The notes: generated by a model not told the origin, from the sequence alone. Shown: positions 44,871-57,340, numbered from the stretch's first letter. The stretch: 64,000 nt of DNA from Halichoerus grypus (GCF_964656455.1 NC_135718.1:149774762-149838761), one strand, 5' to 3'. A program made the numbers and translations.

Positions 44871-45955
44871 TTGGCAATGCACTCAAATTACAGAGGAGGA
44901 AAGGAAACCGTACCCCCCCACACTTGCAATCTTCTCCCACTGCCTTATGGTTCTCCTGTGTACGTTCTAGGCTGTCAAACTGTCTATAAGAACACTGCCT
45001 TCAGAATATTCAAAAATACATTTTTAACTCTCCCACCTTGGAAGGGCATTCAAGAGCAAATTAAAGGCAGGTGCTCTCCCATGGCTGCCCTCTCTGGGAG
45101 GCGAGGGATGGACAGGAGAGAGGCGGCGCGCTCCTTGGTGGCCTGAGCCCCACACCACGTTCCACCGCGGGGCTGGCAGGACTCCACTGGGCCACCTGAC
45201 ATACTTTCATAGGCTTGATGCGTAGTCGTCCCGCCAACTAAGGCACGCCTGGACTGCACAACTGTGCTTACCCCAGGACCACGCTCCCCCACAGCCCAGC
45301 TGCTGCCAGCCTCCAGTCCCACCTCTCCCCGCGAGGCCACGGAGAGGGGAGGCCAGAGCTCCCCCGCCCCGCCCCATTTCTAGGCACCAGGAATGCTTCC
45401 TGTGATCCTATCTCAATTTGCCTTCTTCAGTGACCCCTACCTACCCCCCCCCGCCCTCTACCCAAGACACCTGCCAAGCCGACAGCCCCCTTCGGAGATG
45501 CAGCCCAGACAGGAGCAGCACCAGCACTGAAGCGAGACACCATGCAAGAGCCACGTCATCTTCGGAAGGGCACTTCCTCTCTGAACTCGAGCATCTTTTC
45601 ACTGGAGAGTGTAGCACAGCTGTGATGAAGAACATAAACGCTACGTGTGAGAAGGAGCTACTATGTCCTGGACATGCTCACCGTGCTAAGGTGGTCAGTG
45701 TATGGCATATGCAGGCCTGTACTCGGGGGAGTTCTTGGGGCAAACGGTTTAACCTAAGTAGTGAAAACACAAGGAAAACACACACATCCTTTTCTCAGAA
45801 GTGACAGCTTCCTCATACCCCTGACAAAACTGTCCGATCAGTCTCTCAAATGTACACGCACGTCAGACGGCCTTCGATGGCAAGCCCTGAGAAGTCAGCT
45901 CTGGAGAGTCCAATGACATTCCTGAAGGTGCAGAACACAAGCAAAGAACACTTCT
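44871..45955. other. Intron sequence without recognised repeats
   Basis: Unique-looking, GC-rich between 45060 and 45370 (for example GGCGGCGCGCTCC). No supported gene; a 128-codon frame at 45418-45804 resembles nothing known. Confidence 0.45.
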
Positions 45956-46155
45956 GAATGATCCAAGAGCTGGACGGGCCCTCCAGAGAGCCACGGGTCT
46001 GGTCCCGTCAACTTGTGTAGAGATCAAAGAATCAGGGTCCAAAGGTGTGGAGAGAGGCGGCCAAGGCTACACAGACAAAACCCAGTGATGAAGGAACTGG
46101 AACCCAGAGCCGCCCGGCGAGCACCCTGCGCTAGAGGCCGGGACGCGCTCACCGC
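45955..46155 (+). repeat. MIR3-like
   Basis: CCAAGAGCTGGACGGGCCCTCC, GGTCTGGTCCCGTCAACTTG, GGCCAAGGCTACACAGACAA, GAACTGGAACCCAGAGCCGC. Confidence 0.6.
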
Positions 46156-47150
46156 AAGAGGACAATGCGAGCCTTCTGTTCCAATGCTTCCACAGATGCT
46201 CCCAGGTCCCTTGGTTGACCATGCCAAGTGAAAATCTTAAAGTACAGCAAGTACAGAGAACACAACCAGCTCCCAGCCCATCAGCGAGGCAGGCAGGCTG
46301 GTGACAAGGAGGCAGCTCTGAGAAGTGTGATTACAGACAGATGGTGCCAGTGAGCTGGAAATCTAGAACTGCATTAAATAAGACACCACTAAAAATAATA
46401 GGGACCCCAGAGAAAGTCAGGGACCGTACACGGTGCTGCAACGTGAGGGAGCCCGGGCCTTGAGAGTGAGGCAGACAGGAACAAAAGTGGGGGGTCCTTT
46501 ATCTCCCCCAAGTTGCTACTAACCACCATCACCATCGACTGCCGCCCTGGCAAGGAGGCTGTCCGGACTGCAGGCTGGAAGGCCCGCAGAGATGACCCAC
46601 GTTCAGCTCCTCCCCCGCCCGCAGCCACGCTCGAATCCTCAGATCCACTCCTCACAAGGGGCAGCGGAGCTTCTCCCCACCCGGGGCATGCATCGGCTTC
46701 CAAAGAAACCTCTTCCATTTGGGGCCAGGAACATCCTCCTTCTATGTGGCAGACATCTACCTCTCCTTCCATAGTCCATCAGGAAAGCCTCCGACTGCAG
46801 CCACTTTGTTGGCAACCAAGTCACACTGCTGACGTCACTTCCTCCTGATGACATTTAAGTCCCTAGAATTGTTTTCACACATTTTAGGTCTCTACAGCTT
46901 AGACCTGTCCTACCGGTGTTGAGACTAGAGAGCCAAGAGTCTTGAAGAAACACACCACTTCTCTGCGGTGGATTTTGTTTCGCAGAAAGGAGACCTGTCA
47001 CAGGTGAATGTGCTCTACTCCACGGTGAAAGGCAACAGTCCTCGCCCCAGCCATGCCTGGGTCCCCAGGGGCCTAGGACAGGGACTGTGGACAGTTCACT
47101 GCAAATCTAGACCCACAATGAGCAATGACCACAAGCAACCCTCCCTCTCC
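46155..47150. other. Intron sequence without recognised repeats
   Basis: Unique-looking. Frames of about 110-127 codons overlap on both strands at 46389-46848 with no protein likeness. Confidence 0.45.
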
Positions 47151-47540
47151 AACAGCCCCCACATCCTCTCCTGTACGCCTTCTGCTCCCCAAACACACCA
47201 CACAAGCTCCCACTGCACGACTTTTAGCGATCACTTGCTCTTTTGTCTAAAACACTCAAGTCCTACCTGACCTCCAAAAAGCCCCCTGACCAGCAAAAAG
47301 AAGCACCCCAGTCATATGTGCGAGACATTCTGTGTCACATTACCCGGTTTCATTTCCTTCAAACCACTCATCATTGCCTAAAAATATCTTGCTTACTCTA
47401 CTCGGTCTCACCCCACGAGTCGTCAGTTGTTTAAGGACAAGAGTGGGTCTGTCTTGTTCACGACTACATCCCCAGTGCCTGGAAAGTACTCGGCATAGAG
47501 TAGATGCTCAGTAACAACCTGTTAACTGAATGAATGAACG
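47150..47540 (+). repeat. L2 3' end, long
   Basis: CTTCTGCTCCCCAAACACACC, TTTAAGGACAAGAGTGGGTC, GTCTTGTTCACGACTACATC, CCCAGTGCCTGGAAAGTACTC, GATGCTCAGTAACAACCTG, GAATGAATGAACG. One of the best-preserved L2 copies here. Confidence 0.88.
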
Positions 47541-47559
47541 TCAGTGAATGGATTTCACG

Positions 47560-47700
47560 GTTACAGAGCAGGCCCTGGCATCAGACACACCTGGGTTGAA
47601 ATGCTGCCTCCGCTCTTCATTAGTGCTGTGACCTTGAGAAACTAATCTTATCCGAGATCACACAGCTAATAAGGTTTCAGTATGTGTGCCATGGGGTTTG
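47560..47700 (+). repeat. MIR
   Basis: GGCATCAGACACACCTGGGTTG, AAATGCTGCCTCCGCTC, GTGCTGTGACCTTGAGAAAC. Confidence 0.75.
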
Positions 47701-48309
47701 TAGGAGAATCAGGTTTTTTAAGATCTTAGGACTCCAGCTTCCCACCATGCCTAACAGACACGAAGTCCTAAGTTGACATCAGTAGTAATCGTTACTCATT
47801 TGATAAAGATGGTGGTGACGGTGACAGCCTAGGCCATAATGATGACAGGCCATTGACGCCAACGAGATCATCCGTTACCATTCTCGACTTCCACTGAAGC
47901 AGTGTGACAAAGGGGAGCTAGCATGGAGCTTGGAGTCAGGAGACCCCAACTTGACAAGCCATTCCATCACTGGTAACAGCAGGTGTGAAGAACAACAAAC
48001 AAGACGGTAGATTTATGTGAAACAATTTCTAAACTCTAAGGCACTATATTTATGAGTATTATCAATATTAAAAATGTTCTTGTCCCCGGTTTAATATTCC
48101 TCAGACACTGGAAGCAGTGCTCATTTCCTTGGGCACCTAAAAAATTATTTGGCTAGTGAACGTGTACCTGGACAGGCACGGTGGTGTATAAATTATTCGG
48201 GGCAAAGACTCTCTCGAAACAGCACACTGCAGGCTCAAAAAACAGTACTGTCACCCCTCAACACACAGGGTAACAACCAGGTAGAACTTAACTTCTCAAA
48301 TAAGAAGAA

Positions 48310-48410
48310 AGCATCGAGTACAGGGCAGTGGAGGTCCAGAGACTGGGGTTCGAATCCCAGACATCCCACCAAATGGCCAAGGGACTTTGGGAGGTCACAC
48401 ACCACCCCTA
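48310..48410 (+). repeat. MIR fragment
   Basis: GACTGGGGTTCGAATCCCAG keeps the tRNA-like B box; then CCAAGGGACTTTGGGAGG. Confidence 0.6.
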
Positions 48411-49195
48411 GGTGGCTGGCTTTTCAAAGGCCCTGCAACACTTGGGGATAGAGAAACAGGTTCTTTTCCATCCAGAGACACTAAAAGTCTGCAGTTGGCT
48501 GCAAGTGACGAGGAGAAAAGACAGAGCCAGATAGTAAGAGAAGCATCATCCACATCAAGAAGCTGTCTTACGGTCTTCCAAGAGAGCAAACTCGGGGCAC
48601 CCCCTCAGCAATCGTGAGCCTCGGGGTCTTGGTGAGCGGCTAAATCACTGAACCAAAACCAGAACTAATTCCAGACACCCAGCGTGTGTTCTGTTTCCCT
48701 CCAGGACTATATCTCTAATGTACAGAGAAGATATGAAAATGAGGTTTCATACAGAATTCTCATTTGACAAAACTTTTCAGAAATTCTCCTGAGCCATACT
48801 TACGCTAAGAATTCTACTTTCGTTTAAGGCTTTACCACTGAAAACCTGAAACATACACAAAAGTAGAGCATGAGTCCCAATGAATGAATTCTCATGAACT
48901 CATCATCAGTTTCAGTCACCCCCAGCTTGTGGCCACTCTGGTCTCATCCAAACTCACTCACTTCCTCATCAGCCCTTCATTTTAAAACGAATCCCAGCTG
49001 ACATCTTATTTCAAGAGAAAATGACCCCGTATGCATTTTTTAAAGGATCTTTCTTGGGGCACCTGGGTGGCTCAGTCAGTTAAGGGTCTGCCTTGGGCTC
49101 AGGTCATGATCCCAGAGTCCCCAGGATTGAGCCCTGCCTCGGGCTCCCTGCTCATCAGAGAGTCTGCTTCTTCCTCTGCCCCTCATCCCGCTTGT

Positions 49196-49199
<4 letters not shown>

Positions 49200-49244
<45 letters not shown>
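49200..49244 (+). repeat. (TG)22 microsatellite within a SINEC
   Basis: 22 uninterrupted TG units followed by CGCGCG. It is the longest dinucleotide run in the window and therefore probably polymorphic. Confidence 0.95.
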
Positions 49245-49252
<8 letters not shown>

Positions 49253-49272
49253 CTCTCTCTCTCTCAAAATCT

Positions 49273-49412
49273 GGGGCGCCTGGGGGGGCTCAGTTAAGCA
49301 GCTGCCTTCGGTTCTGGTCATGATCTCAGGGTCCTGGGGTTGAGTCTCACATCAGCTCCCTCTGCCTTTGGTGCTCGTGCTCTCTCTCAAATAAATCAGT
49401 CTTTAAAAAAAT
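49273..49412 (+). mobile_element. Nested SINEC, shortened
   Basis: GGGGCGCCTGGGGGGGCTCAG starts directly after CTCTCTCAAAATCT. AAATCTTTAAAAAATAAAGG of the outer tail resumes after it. Confidence 0.88.
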
Positions 49413-49770
49413 TAAATCTTTAAAAAATAAAGGACCTTTCTTTAAACACATCTGAAAAGAAAAACACATCTGCAACACCATTGTCTCACCTAACATTAAA
49501 ATTTCCTTCAAATAGCCAGTGTTCCAATTTTTTTAAACTGTTCTAATTAAGATACAAATAAAATCCAAACACCTCAATGGGTTAATGGATCTAAGCTACA
49601 GGTTTACCTGCCATCTTTTTTCATAAATTATTGGTCATTCTTTAAAAACTCGGGTTATTTTCCCATGGAGTTCCTACAGTCTGGATTTCGCTGACGGCAC
49701 TCCCGTGGCACTGTTTAATAGATTCCTCTGCCCCTTAGCATTTAAAAACATCTGTTAAATCTGGAGGTTT

Positions 49771-49948
49771 GGGGCACCTGGGTGGCTCAGTCGTTAAGTG
49801 TCTGCCTTCATCTCAGGTCATGGTCCCAGGGTCCTGGGATCGAGCCCCGCATCGGGCTCCCTGCTCAGCAGGAAGCCTGCTTCTCCCTCTCCCACTCCCC
49901 CTCCTTGTGTTCCCTCTCTGTCAAATAAGTAAAATCTTTAAAAATAAA
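49771..49948 (+). mobile_element. SINEC
   Basis: TAAATCTGGAGG at 49756 and again at 49949 (15-base duplication with one change). Near-consensus. Antisense to NOS1AP. Confidence 0.96.
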
Positions 49949-51148
49949 TAAATCTGGAGGCTTCATCAGATTAGGGTTCATTTTTTCAGCAAGGCTACAT
50001 CAGGAGGCACATCATGTCTGGTTGTGTCCCTTTCATGTGGTCCGGCATTGCTGATCACTACCTAGATCCAGGAGTTTAGCAAGTATTTAAAATGATAATG
50101 ATTTTATCATTCCCTCTTCATTTCTTAGCTGTACTTCTATGGAGAGAAGCTTCCCTTTTCCCTACACCAGTTCTTTGGTCATCTTAAAGTACTATTTATA
50201 AATGTTTCTTTTACCAGTTTTCAAAATAATGGGTTAATTTCAAAGCATCCTACAAAAGTGGATAGATTTTCTTTGATAGCATTATAAACTCAGGTATTTA
50301 ATCCTGTGTGATGTATTTCTATCTACTGCAGTATTATCCTTAATGATGCTCAAAATGTCACCTCTTTGGCCCGTGGGAGCCTCTTCAAGTTGGTTCCTGG
50401 GTCCTTTTACAATAGGACCCTGGAAGAACTTCATAGCTTCCCTGCTTTCTGGTGGGATAGGATGCTCCAGGCACATCCCGGGGATCTCCCCCAGATCTGA
50501 AAGCAGCCTTTTCTCCAAAGAGGCCGGATTCCTTTTAGTGGGAAATGGTATTTGGCAATCATGATCTGGACACCAAGAATGTTCATTGTCATTGTTTATC
50601 GGCCTTGGCAGTGGACAAAGCTAGAACACATTTTTTTAATAACGAAATGCTTCATGAGTTCATACTGCACATCCAATTCAAATTCAGGTCAGCAGGGATT
50701 TTATTTAACCTGGTTCTCATGTGTTTCCTTCCTACCAATATAATTAGTCGTTTACTCTATCCCACAACAAATATAAAGGATCTCAGAATATCAATGCCAA
50801 CACCACCATCACCAGTGATATTAAAAAACAGTCTGGAATGTTTTCTGCACTTCTGGTAACTTTATGGTGTATGCCACGAAGAATGTACAATCCAATCACT
50901 GTGGTTTATAGCCAGTTGGCAGAGTTCCTCAGTTTCTCTCTGTGGGTTATGCCAACCGGCTCAATGCAGTTAGATTCACTTGGTTTTCTCAGGGATTGCT
51001 TGCTTTTTATTTAAAAATTATGTTAAAAATTTACATGACTCAAGGTCCACACTAACAAAACAAGGAATCTTCAAAGATAAAGTTTTATTCCTTTTCCCAC
51101 CAGGCTATTTCTTCTCTTCTCCTAGAGATTACTTTAATTACCATTTTT

Positions 51149-51252
51149 TTAATTTAAGATTTTTAAGTAATCTCTACACCCAACACAGGGCTCAAACTCA
51201 ACCCTGAGATCAAAAGTCACATGCTCTACCAACTGAGGCAGCCAGGTGCCCC
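51149..51252 (-). mobile_element. Short old SINEC
   Basis: AAGTAATCTCTACACCCAAC, GGGCTCAAACTCAACCCTG, CTACCAACTGAGGCAGCCAG. Flanked by ACCATTTTT at both ends. Only the tRNA-related part plus a short tail. Confidence 0.88.
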
Positions 51253-51259
51253 ACCATTT

Positions 51260-52010
51260 TTCTTAATGGAAACAAATACATATTCTCTCCTTCTTAGATA
51301 CACGGTATCTTGCCCTTTTCCTTAATATACCCGAGAGATTACTGCATTACAGATACATCCTCCATTCCCTTCCTCAGACACCACAGTTTACCCACCCCAT
51401 GCTCTAGGGAAGAACATGCGGGTCAGGTTCAGCTGTCTGTTACTACAAATAGTGCTTCAACAGCACAATGCACACTCTCAAAAAATATTTCTGTCAGGGT
51501 GCACCTGGGTGGCTCAGTTGGTTAAGCATCTGACTCTTGATTTCAGCTTGGGTCCTGGTCTCAGGGCAGTGAGATCGAGCCCCGTGTGAGGCTCCGAGCT
51601 CAGCGGGGAGTCTGCCTGGCGATCCTCTCTCCCTCTCCCTGCACTGTCCCCAGCTCATACATACGTGCTCGCTCTCTGAGATTAGCAAAAAATAAAATAA
51701 ATAAATAAATAAACAAACAAACAAACCAGTAAATCTTTGAAATAGAAGCTTAGGATTGCTAGATCGAAGAAGATATGCATAGGTGATTTTACTAGGTATT
51801 GCTCATTCCCCTACAAAAACAGGTATGACACCATTCTGCATTTCCCCCAGCAAATGGGAATGTATGTGTCCATGTCCCCAGCAGACTTGCCAACAGAGTA
51901 GGTGATCAAACTTTTGTAGTTTACCAATCTTTTAAGTAAGGAGATCTCGGTGTAATCTTGATTACTTTTAGGAATCAAGTTGAGCATACCTTCATATGGT
52001 TATGAGCCAT
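51260..52010 (-). mobile_element. Ancient L1M fragment split by a SINEC
   Basis: AGGATTGCTAGATCGAAGAAG, CATTTCCCCCAGCAAATGGG, GACTTGCCAACAGAGTAGG and GAGCATACCTTCATATGG are minus-orientation L1M phrases; the part before the SINE is weaker. Confidence 0.6.
51498..51737 (+). mobile_element. SINEC, older subfamily, long AAAT/AAAC tail
   Basis: GGTGCACCTGGGTGGCTCAG, CTGACTCTTGATTTCAGC, GAGTCTGCCTGGCGATCC, then AAATAAATAAATAAATAAAC. No clear duplication. Antisense to NOS1AP. Confidence 0.92.
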
Positions 52011-52239
52011 CTGTAATAAAAATTCTTCCTATTTCTGATAAGAAGTTCAAAGGTCTATTGTTGACCAGCTTAAGAACAGAGACCTCTGCCACGGGGAAGA
52101 TGAGGACCACGTAGGATGGCCTATTTGTGAAAAGAGCCACAGAATACAAGCCCCCAGTCAGAAAAGTTTTAAAAAGATACCTGTTACTGTAGCAACCAAA
52201 ACTACAAGGCACTACAAATCAATCCAATGAAAGGTGGAT

Positions 52240-53370
52240 AAGAAATTATAAAATTTTATTTAAAGACATTCATGAAGATCTAAATAAAGAGATATGCCAT
52301 ATTCATTAACTGGAAGACCGAATATCATAAGGATGTCAGTTATCACCAAAATTATTCTAGAAGTTCAATTTAATTCTGATTAAAATAAGGATCTTTATAT
52401 CGGTTTCTCCTGTACTGATTGGTCTTTTTAAGTAAGCTCTATACCCAAAGTGGGGCTTGAACTCACAACCCCGGGATCAAGAGTCATACACTCTACTACA
52501 TGAGCCAGCCAGGCACCCCTGGCTTGTCTTTCTGGCTTGAGATTTTTGAAGAACTCACGAATTCTAAAATTTTTATGAAAGAGCAAAGTCCCATGAATAA
52601 TGAAGACCATAAGGTTGGGAAGGAATCATCCTACTGAATGACAAGACTTATGATAAAGCAATAATAATTAAAATAGATGTTCTAAAGGAATGAGAGACAA
52701 AGAGACCAAGAGAACAGAGCAGTAAGCCTTGAAAGAAACCTCCACATTTCGTAGACGCTGGATATAGGACAGCAGAGCACAGTGAAAGGAGTGAATAGAC
52801 AGGCTAAAATGGTGCCAGGACAACTGGTTATCGACACAGAGGAAAAAAATAAAATTAGACTCCTATTTCTAGCCATGCGTAAAAATAAATTCTAGAGCTA
52901 AATGTGAAAGGCAAATCTTATAAAACTCAAGATATAGAAAAGCACCGTTATGATCTCAGAGTACGGAGAAGTTTTTAAAAGGCAAAGAAAGCATAAATGA
53001 AAAGACCAATGCATTTTATATTAAAATCTAAATCTTTTATACCTCAAACGATACGACAATGATAGTGAAAAGACAAGCCAGACTGGAAAAAGACAGTTGC
53101 AGTACACATAACCAAGCTCAGCATTCAGATAAAACTTCGACAACTCAACAAGGCAAACACTAAAGACTCCACTGAAAAATGGACAAGAGCGATGAACAAT
53201 TCACATGAGAAAAAAAAAAAGAATGACAAAACATAAGAACTGATGCTCACTAATAATGAGGGAAACGCAAATTCTGAAAGATAGTTCACATCCAGCATAT
53301 TCAGAAAAAAAAAAAATGGCTAAGAGAACCAAGTGTGAGCAAGGGTGAAGCAAAGACACAAGTGTACGCC
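52240..53370 (+). mobile_element. Ancient L1M, ORF2 part, split by a short SINEC
   Basis: GAAGACCGAATATCATAAGG, GATGTCAGTTATCACC, GGAATCATCCTACTGAATGAC, GGTGCCAGGACAACTGG, AAATGGACAAGAGCGATG, CTCACTAATAATGAGGG. Frame destroyed. Confidence 0.8.
52426..52519 (-). mobile_element. Short old SINEC
   Basis: AAGTAAGCTCTATACCCAAAG, GGGCTTGAACTCACAACCCC, GAGCCAGCCAGGCACCCC. Same short type as 51149-51252. Confidence 0.9.
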
Positions 53371-54149
53371 GCTTGTCAATTTACCTCCCTCCAGCAGTCT
53401 TGAAACATCTAGTAAAGTGGTTAGCTGTGTGATCTTAGATAAATCACCAAACATAGCCACTCCTGAGCTTCAACCAGCACAAAGTCAAAAGAAAGGCAGA
53501 AATGGTTTCAAAATGTCCAAGAATCTGCCACGTGTCCATAGCCACCTCTGGCCAGGTTCTGAACAGGCCCAGGGCATGCCTGCAGCCTCAACCCAGACAC
53601 TCGGTGGATATTTATTAAACCACCCATCCATCAACAGGACTGTGTTTACGGTTAGCCCTAACAAGCATGATTAGGGACTGGTTCTCTAACTCTGTTTTAT
53701 GGGTTTTGTGGGCTCCAGGGGAAGAATCAATCAAGCAGGAGTTGACCAAACCTAACCCAGCACACACCGCCAACATTTAAATGAGACCCAAAGTCTACAA
53801 AACAAGCAGAGACCACCCTCCCCCCCAACCCAGCCGCTGTCCCCATGGGAGATTAGTGCCAATGGAATCACGTGCACGGGGAGGAAGGATCAGGGCCACC
53901 CCGTCAGAGAGCCAAGTCCACTTTCAGGGTGAGGCAAGATACGTTGTTATCGAGGGGTAACAACTCAGTCCCACCCATCAGCTGAGAGCTGAGCTACGGA
54001 CTGCCATCAGCACAACTTCCCTCTTAGGATACGCGCCTGCGCACGGATGTAACAGACTTTGAGGAAGGCTACAGACCAGCACTTTACACCTACTGAGTGC
54101 TTAGTTACAGAAGAACTGGAATGCCAAAAGGAACTTAAGAGTCCATCTT
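53370..54149. other. Intron sequence without recognised repeats
   Basis: Unique-looking, with a weak L2-like ACACTCGGTGGATATTTATT near 53600. No supported gene. Confidence 0.4.
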
Positions 54150-54341
54150 CCCTGGGTGGCTCAGTAGGTTAACCATCCAACTCTTGATTTCAGCTCAGGT
54201 CGTGATCTCAGAGTCATAGGATCGAGCCCTGCGTCTGGCTCCTTGCTCAGCAGGGAGTCTGCTTCAGATTCTCTCTCCCTCTGCCCCTGCCCCTCCCCTG
54301 GGCGTGCTCTCTCCTGCTTGCTCTCTAAAATAAAACCTTTA
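54150..54341 (+). mobile_element. SINEC, older subfamily
   Basis: CCCTGGGTGGCTCAGTAGG, CCAACTCTTGATTTCAGCTC, GAGTCTGCTTCAGATTCTC, AAATAAAACCTTTAAAAAAG. Antisense to NOS1AP. Confidence 0.93.
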
Positions 54342-54737
54342 AAAAAGTTTTAAATATTATTGCCCTAAAACCTACCACTGTACCTGGCTTGCCATAGCAC
54401 TCAAAGTACTTACCGACTGCAACAAAATTATCTTTCATGATCCTCTACTCTTAGCACATTCCCACTTGTCCTCTGCTGGGGGACCGGGGTGGGGGAACAT
54501 TTTTTCAGAACCAGCTCGGAGAGATGGCATGCAATATGGCAGGGGCTCTGGAGTCCCTGTTCCACTGGAAACAGCCTTTCACTGGCCAAGGGATGAAGGA
54601 CACTTGGAGGCTAGGACCTAATTTTCCTACCTGTAGGTAGAAGTAACAGTCTCAAAGGACCTGCATATCAAACACAGTAATTCAAGTGTCTGAGAAACCG
54701 CAGGAGCAGGCAGGCTCCATGAGGAAGGAGGTGGAAA

Positions 54738-54842
54738 AGCAGGCCCAGTCTGCAGAGCATGCGACTCTTGATCTTGAAGTTGTAGGTTTGAGCCCTACCC
54801 TGGGTGTAGAGATTACTTAAAAATGTTTTTTAAAAAAAAAGA
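54738..54842 (+). mobile_element. Short old SINEC
   Basis: AGAGCATGCGACTCTTGATC, GTTGTAGGTTTGAGCCC, GGGTGTAGAGATTACTTAAAAAT. tRNA-like part plus short tail, head degraded. Confidence 0.85.
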
Positions 54843-54849
54843 AAGAAAA

Positions 54850-55640
54850 AAGAAGAAAAAGCAGCTGCCAAACACTTGCCTCTCCAAGGAACCATTTCTC
54901 TCTGATGGCAAAATACACTTTTGCTGTGGTCTTCTCTTATTTACCATCACTATCACGGGAAGGTGGTTGTAAGGGCCTGCGCCTGGGAGCATAGAAGAGG
55001 GATTAGTATTCAAATCCTCTCGACCATTTCATCCAGGAAGGCATGCCATCCTGCACCTTCTGAGGATCTGGGGATTATTTAGTGCTCAATAATGCATGGA
55101 ATTCGAGTATTCTTTTTCCCATATTAGTTTCATTTCTCCAGATTCACTCAATGCATGTAATACATTGGAACACAAATCATGTACCGGGCTCTGGGTCCAC
55201 AAATATGAATTACCATCTCCGTGGCCAAAGAAACAAGACAACCGTTAAGGAGAGAATATGTTGAGATGAATAAATGTCAATCCATTAAATCATCAGTCGT
55301 AAACTATTGTGCAATGGATAGCATAGAGCTTTCAGAGAAACACTTCCTCTTCTTGGAAATGTCAACAAACACCAGATTTATCACTGCTGGAGTGAAAAGT
55401 TCAGTGGGACAAGGTCAGGCCTACAGGTTCTGCTCTTGATCCTGCCATGTGAGAGCAGAGATACCATGGATGAAATCCTCTGTTCCACCCCTCAATTATT
55501 CCACACAAACCCCCAATTATGTGTGCCTCTATTTTAAGAAAACCCACTAACTGAAACACTGAACTTCTTAAAACAAGAGAGTGAATACCCTTCAATTTAC
55601 TCTACAAAAGCCCTCTTCACTTGACAATAGTCTGTTTACC
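54850..55640. other. Intron sequence without recognised repeats
   Basis: Unique-looking, with weak L2-like traces near 55060-55200. It ends at the proximal arm of the inverted duplication. Confidence 0.4.
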
Positions 55641-55652
55641 CTTTACACAGCA

Positions 55653-56215
55653 GGAGGCCAGGGTGGGGGAGACCAGGATGTGGCACAGAAGAGCCCTGGA
55701 TGGCAGCAGAGCCAACCCTACCCTTCCTTGGATCAACAGCCTGGGCCTTATCACTTTCATCTCTTTGTACTTCAGGCCCCTCACCTGTCAAATACCAGAG
55801 CTGAACTCTCAGAACTGAAATCTCAGGTGATCCCCTGAGCTCCCCTCCAACTCCAACACGCTGATTCTGTTGGACTCTTCCCATTCCTTCTGCAGACCAT
55901 CCCCCTTTCCCGATGAAGTCACATCCCAATTACCTAATGTCCACATACTGGTTGACAGATCAATTAGAGCAAACAGCCAGAACACAGCAAGACCACACGT
56001 GGTGCTCACCACGTTCCTGGCTGTGGAGTGCCTGCTCTCTGAGGCATGGGAGGAAGGAACTGGTGTTCTTTCTTCCCTTAACTATTCATCAATATGTTGC
56101 TCAAGTGTAACCACACGTAAGCAGAATTTATTCACTACTTGTCTTATGTTCTCAAATATTTACACCTTTTGCTGTTTCATGGGGAAGAAAACAACTTTTA
56201 AAATCTCAGCAGTTT
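55653..56215 (+). repeat. Inverted duplication, arm A
   Basis: Matches the reverse complement of about 59985-60538. The part 55653-55988 aligns with 60205-60538 with only four substitutions and one 2-base indel (about 98.8% by hand). From 55989 outward the match drops to about 77-80%. The arm includes a MIR3-like segment in minus orientation. A 142-codon frame at 55870-56295 is shared in part by arm B, but only because the DNA is shared; no protein is recognised. Confidence 0.93.
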
Positions 56216-56299
56216 GCCCAGTTGTAGGGGAAATGAAAAGATGGTACCCCAATTATGGGAAAATGGAAGCAATGGGGATCCTCAGCAATCCTTAAAAAC

Positions 56300-56760
56300 A
56301 GAGCAGCTAAGTAACAAAACTAAAAACTCACGGACAACATCCAAGAAAAAAAATGTGGTGACAAGGAAGCCCCATAATCCCCACAGTACACATGGATGGG
56401 GACAGATCAACAGCCAACATGGTGTCAGTGTCTGTGTGGGAGAAAACAAAGGGAAGCAATGGGCCCATGAGGATGCAGTGAGAGGAGAACCCCAAAAGGG
56501 TCAACAGGTACTCAGTGAAGACCACAGTAGGAAAAGTGGAGAACCGCATTAGTTGTGCGGGGCCCACAATGAGGTCCAAAGGGTGGGGGCAGCCCCAGCC
56601 CCCATGACCTCTCAACGGACTCACCAGGATAGGATCCCACAGGGAGGAGAAACCACCCAGAGCAAAATCAAAATTGAGTGGGGCAGGCAACAGGGACATA
56701 GGAAAGAAAAGGTTCAGAAAAAAGTGGGAGCAGGGAACAGCGCCACGATGTTGTCCTAAT
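56300..56760. other. Inverted-repeat loop, proximal part
   Basis: Unique-looking sequence inside the roughly 3.8-kb loop. No supported gene. Confidence 0.4.
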
Positions 56761-57340
56761 CTAACTGAAAACAGAAGAGGAACGATGAAGTCGGAAATCC
56801 TCCTGAACTTAGAATCCTTTTAAAAATTAAGGAAAACAAGTTCACGTAAAAATTAAAGAAAGTATCAGGGTCAACTCCGTAGGCAGTTCTAGAAGAAAAA
56901 GAATAAGGACCAAAATATCTCTGGAGATGTGGGACAATGAAAACATGCCAGAAAGACATTCAAAAAATGTTAAAAATGTAACATTTCAAAAGGAGCTAAA
57001 ATTACTTTAAAAAGTAAATTATGCAAGACATGAAAACAAATGAGAATTATGAGAATTTTCAGAAGAGACTAAATTCAAGAAAGAATCAGAAATTTTAAAA
57101 AGAATCATTTTAGAAACAAAAACTAAACTAGAAGAAAAAAATAGATCTAACAAAACTCCTGAAAAGTCAAGAACGTTTTCAAATGAAAAATACAGATCAA
57201 AGGGATTTGAAAGTGACAAATATTGAAGACAGACAAAGAAGAACCAACATAGGATTAAGAGGGGTTCTTGCAAAACAAAATCAAAGCAAGGGAATAGAAT
57301 TCTAAGAACAGTAACTCAAACTACCCCCATATATATGTAC
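56760..57340 (+). mobile_element. Possible HAL1/L1 ORF1-like remnant
   Basis: A very A-rich plus-strand block: GAAGAGACTAAATTCAAG, AAGAATCAGAAATTTTAAAAAG, AAACTAAACTAGAAG. This resembles the coiled-coil-coding part of L1/HAL1 ORF1, but no frame is intact and the family call is weak. Confidence 0.35.

Larger units (their letters stand above)
49056..49428 (+). mobile_element. SINEC carrying a (TG)22 expansion and a nested SINEC
   Basis: TAAAGGATCTTTCTT at 49041-49055 and AAAGGACCTTTCTT at 49429-49442 differ by one base, indicating an older insertion. Its pyrimidine block contains the TG expansion, and the tail holds a second SINE starting at 49273. Antisense to NOS1AP. Confidence 0.93.
48840..50880 (-). 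mobile_element. Ancient L1M with three SINEC insertions
   Basis: The inter-SINE sequence aligns by eye with one old L1M 3' region in minus orientation: ACACAAAAGTAGAGCATGAG, CCAGCTTGTGGCCACTCTGG, GTCTGGATTTCGCTGACGGC, AGGAGGCACATCATGTCTGG, TTTGGCCCGTGGGAGCCTC, AATGGTATTTGGCAATCATG. Confidence 0.7.

Noticed and set aside
55870..56295. Shared frame starting MDSSHSFCRPSPFPDEV in both arms of the inverted duplication, as if a duplicated gene
   Set aside because: The similarity is fully explained by DNA duplication. It covers a MIR3-like segment, identity falls at the same point in DNA and protein, and the protein resembles nothing known.
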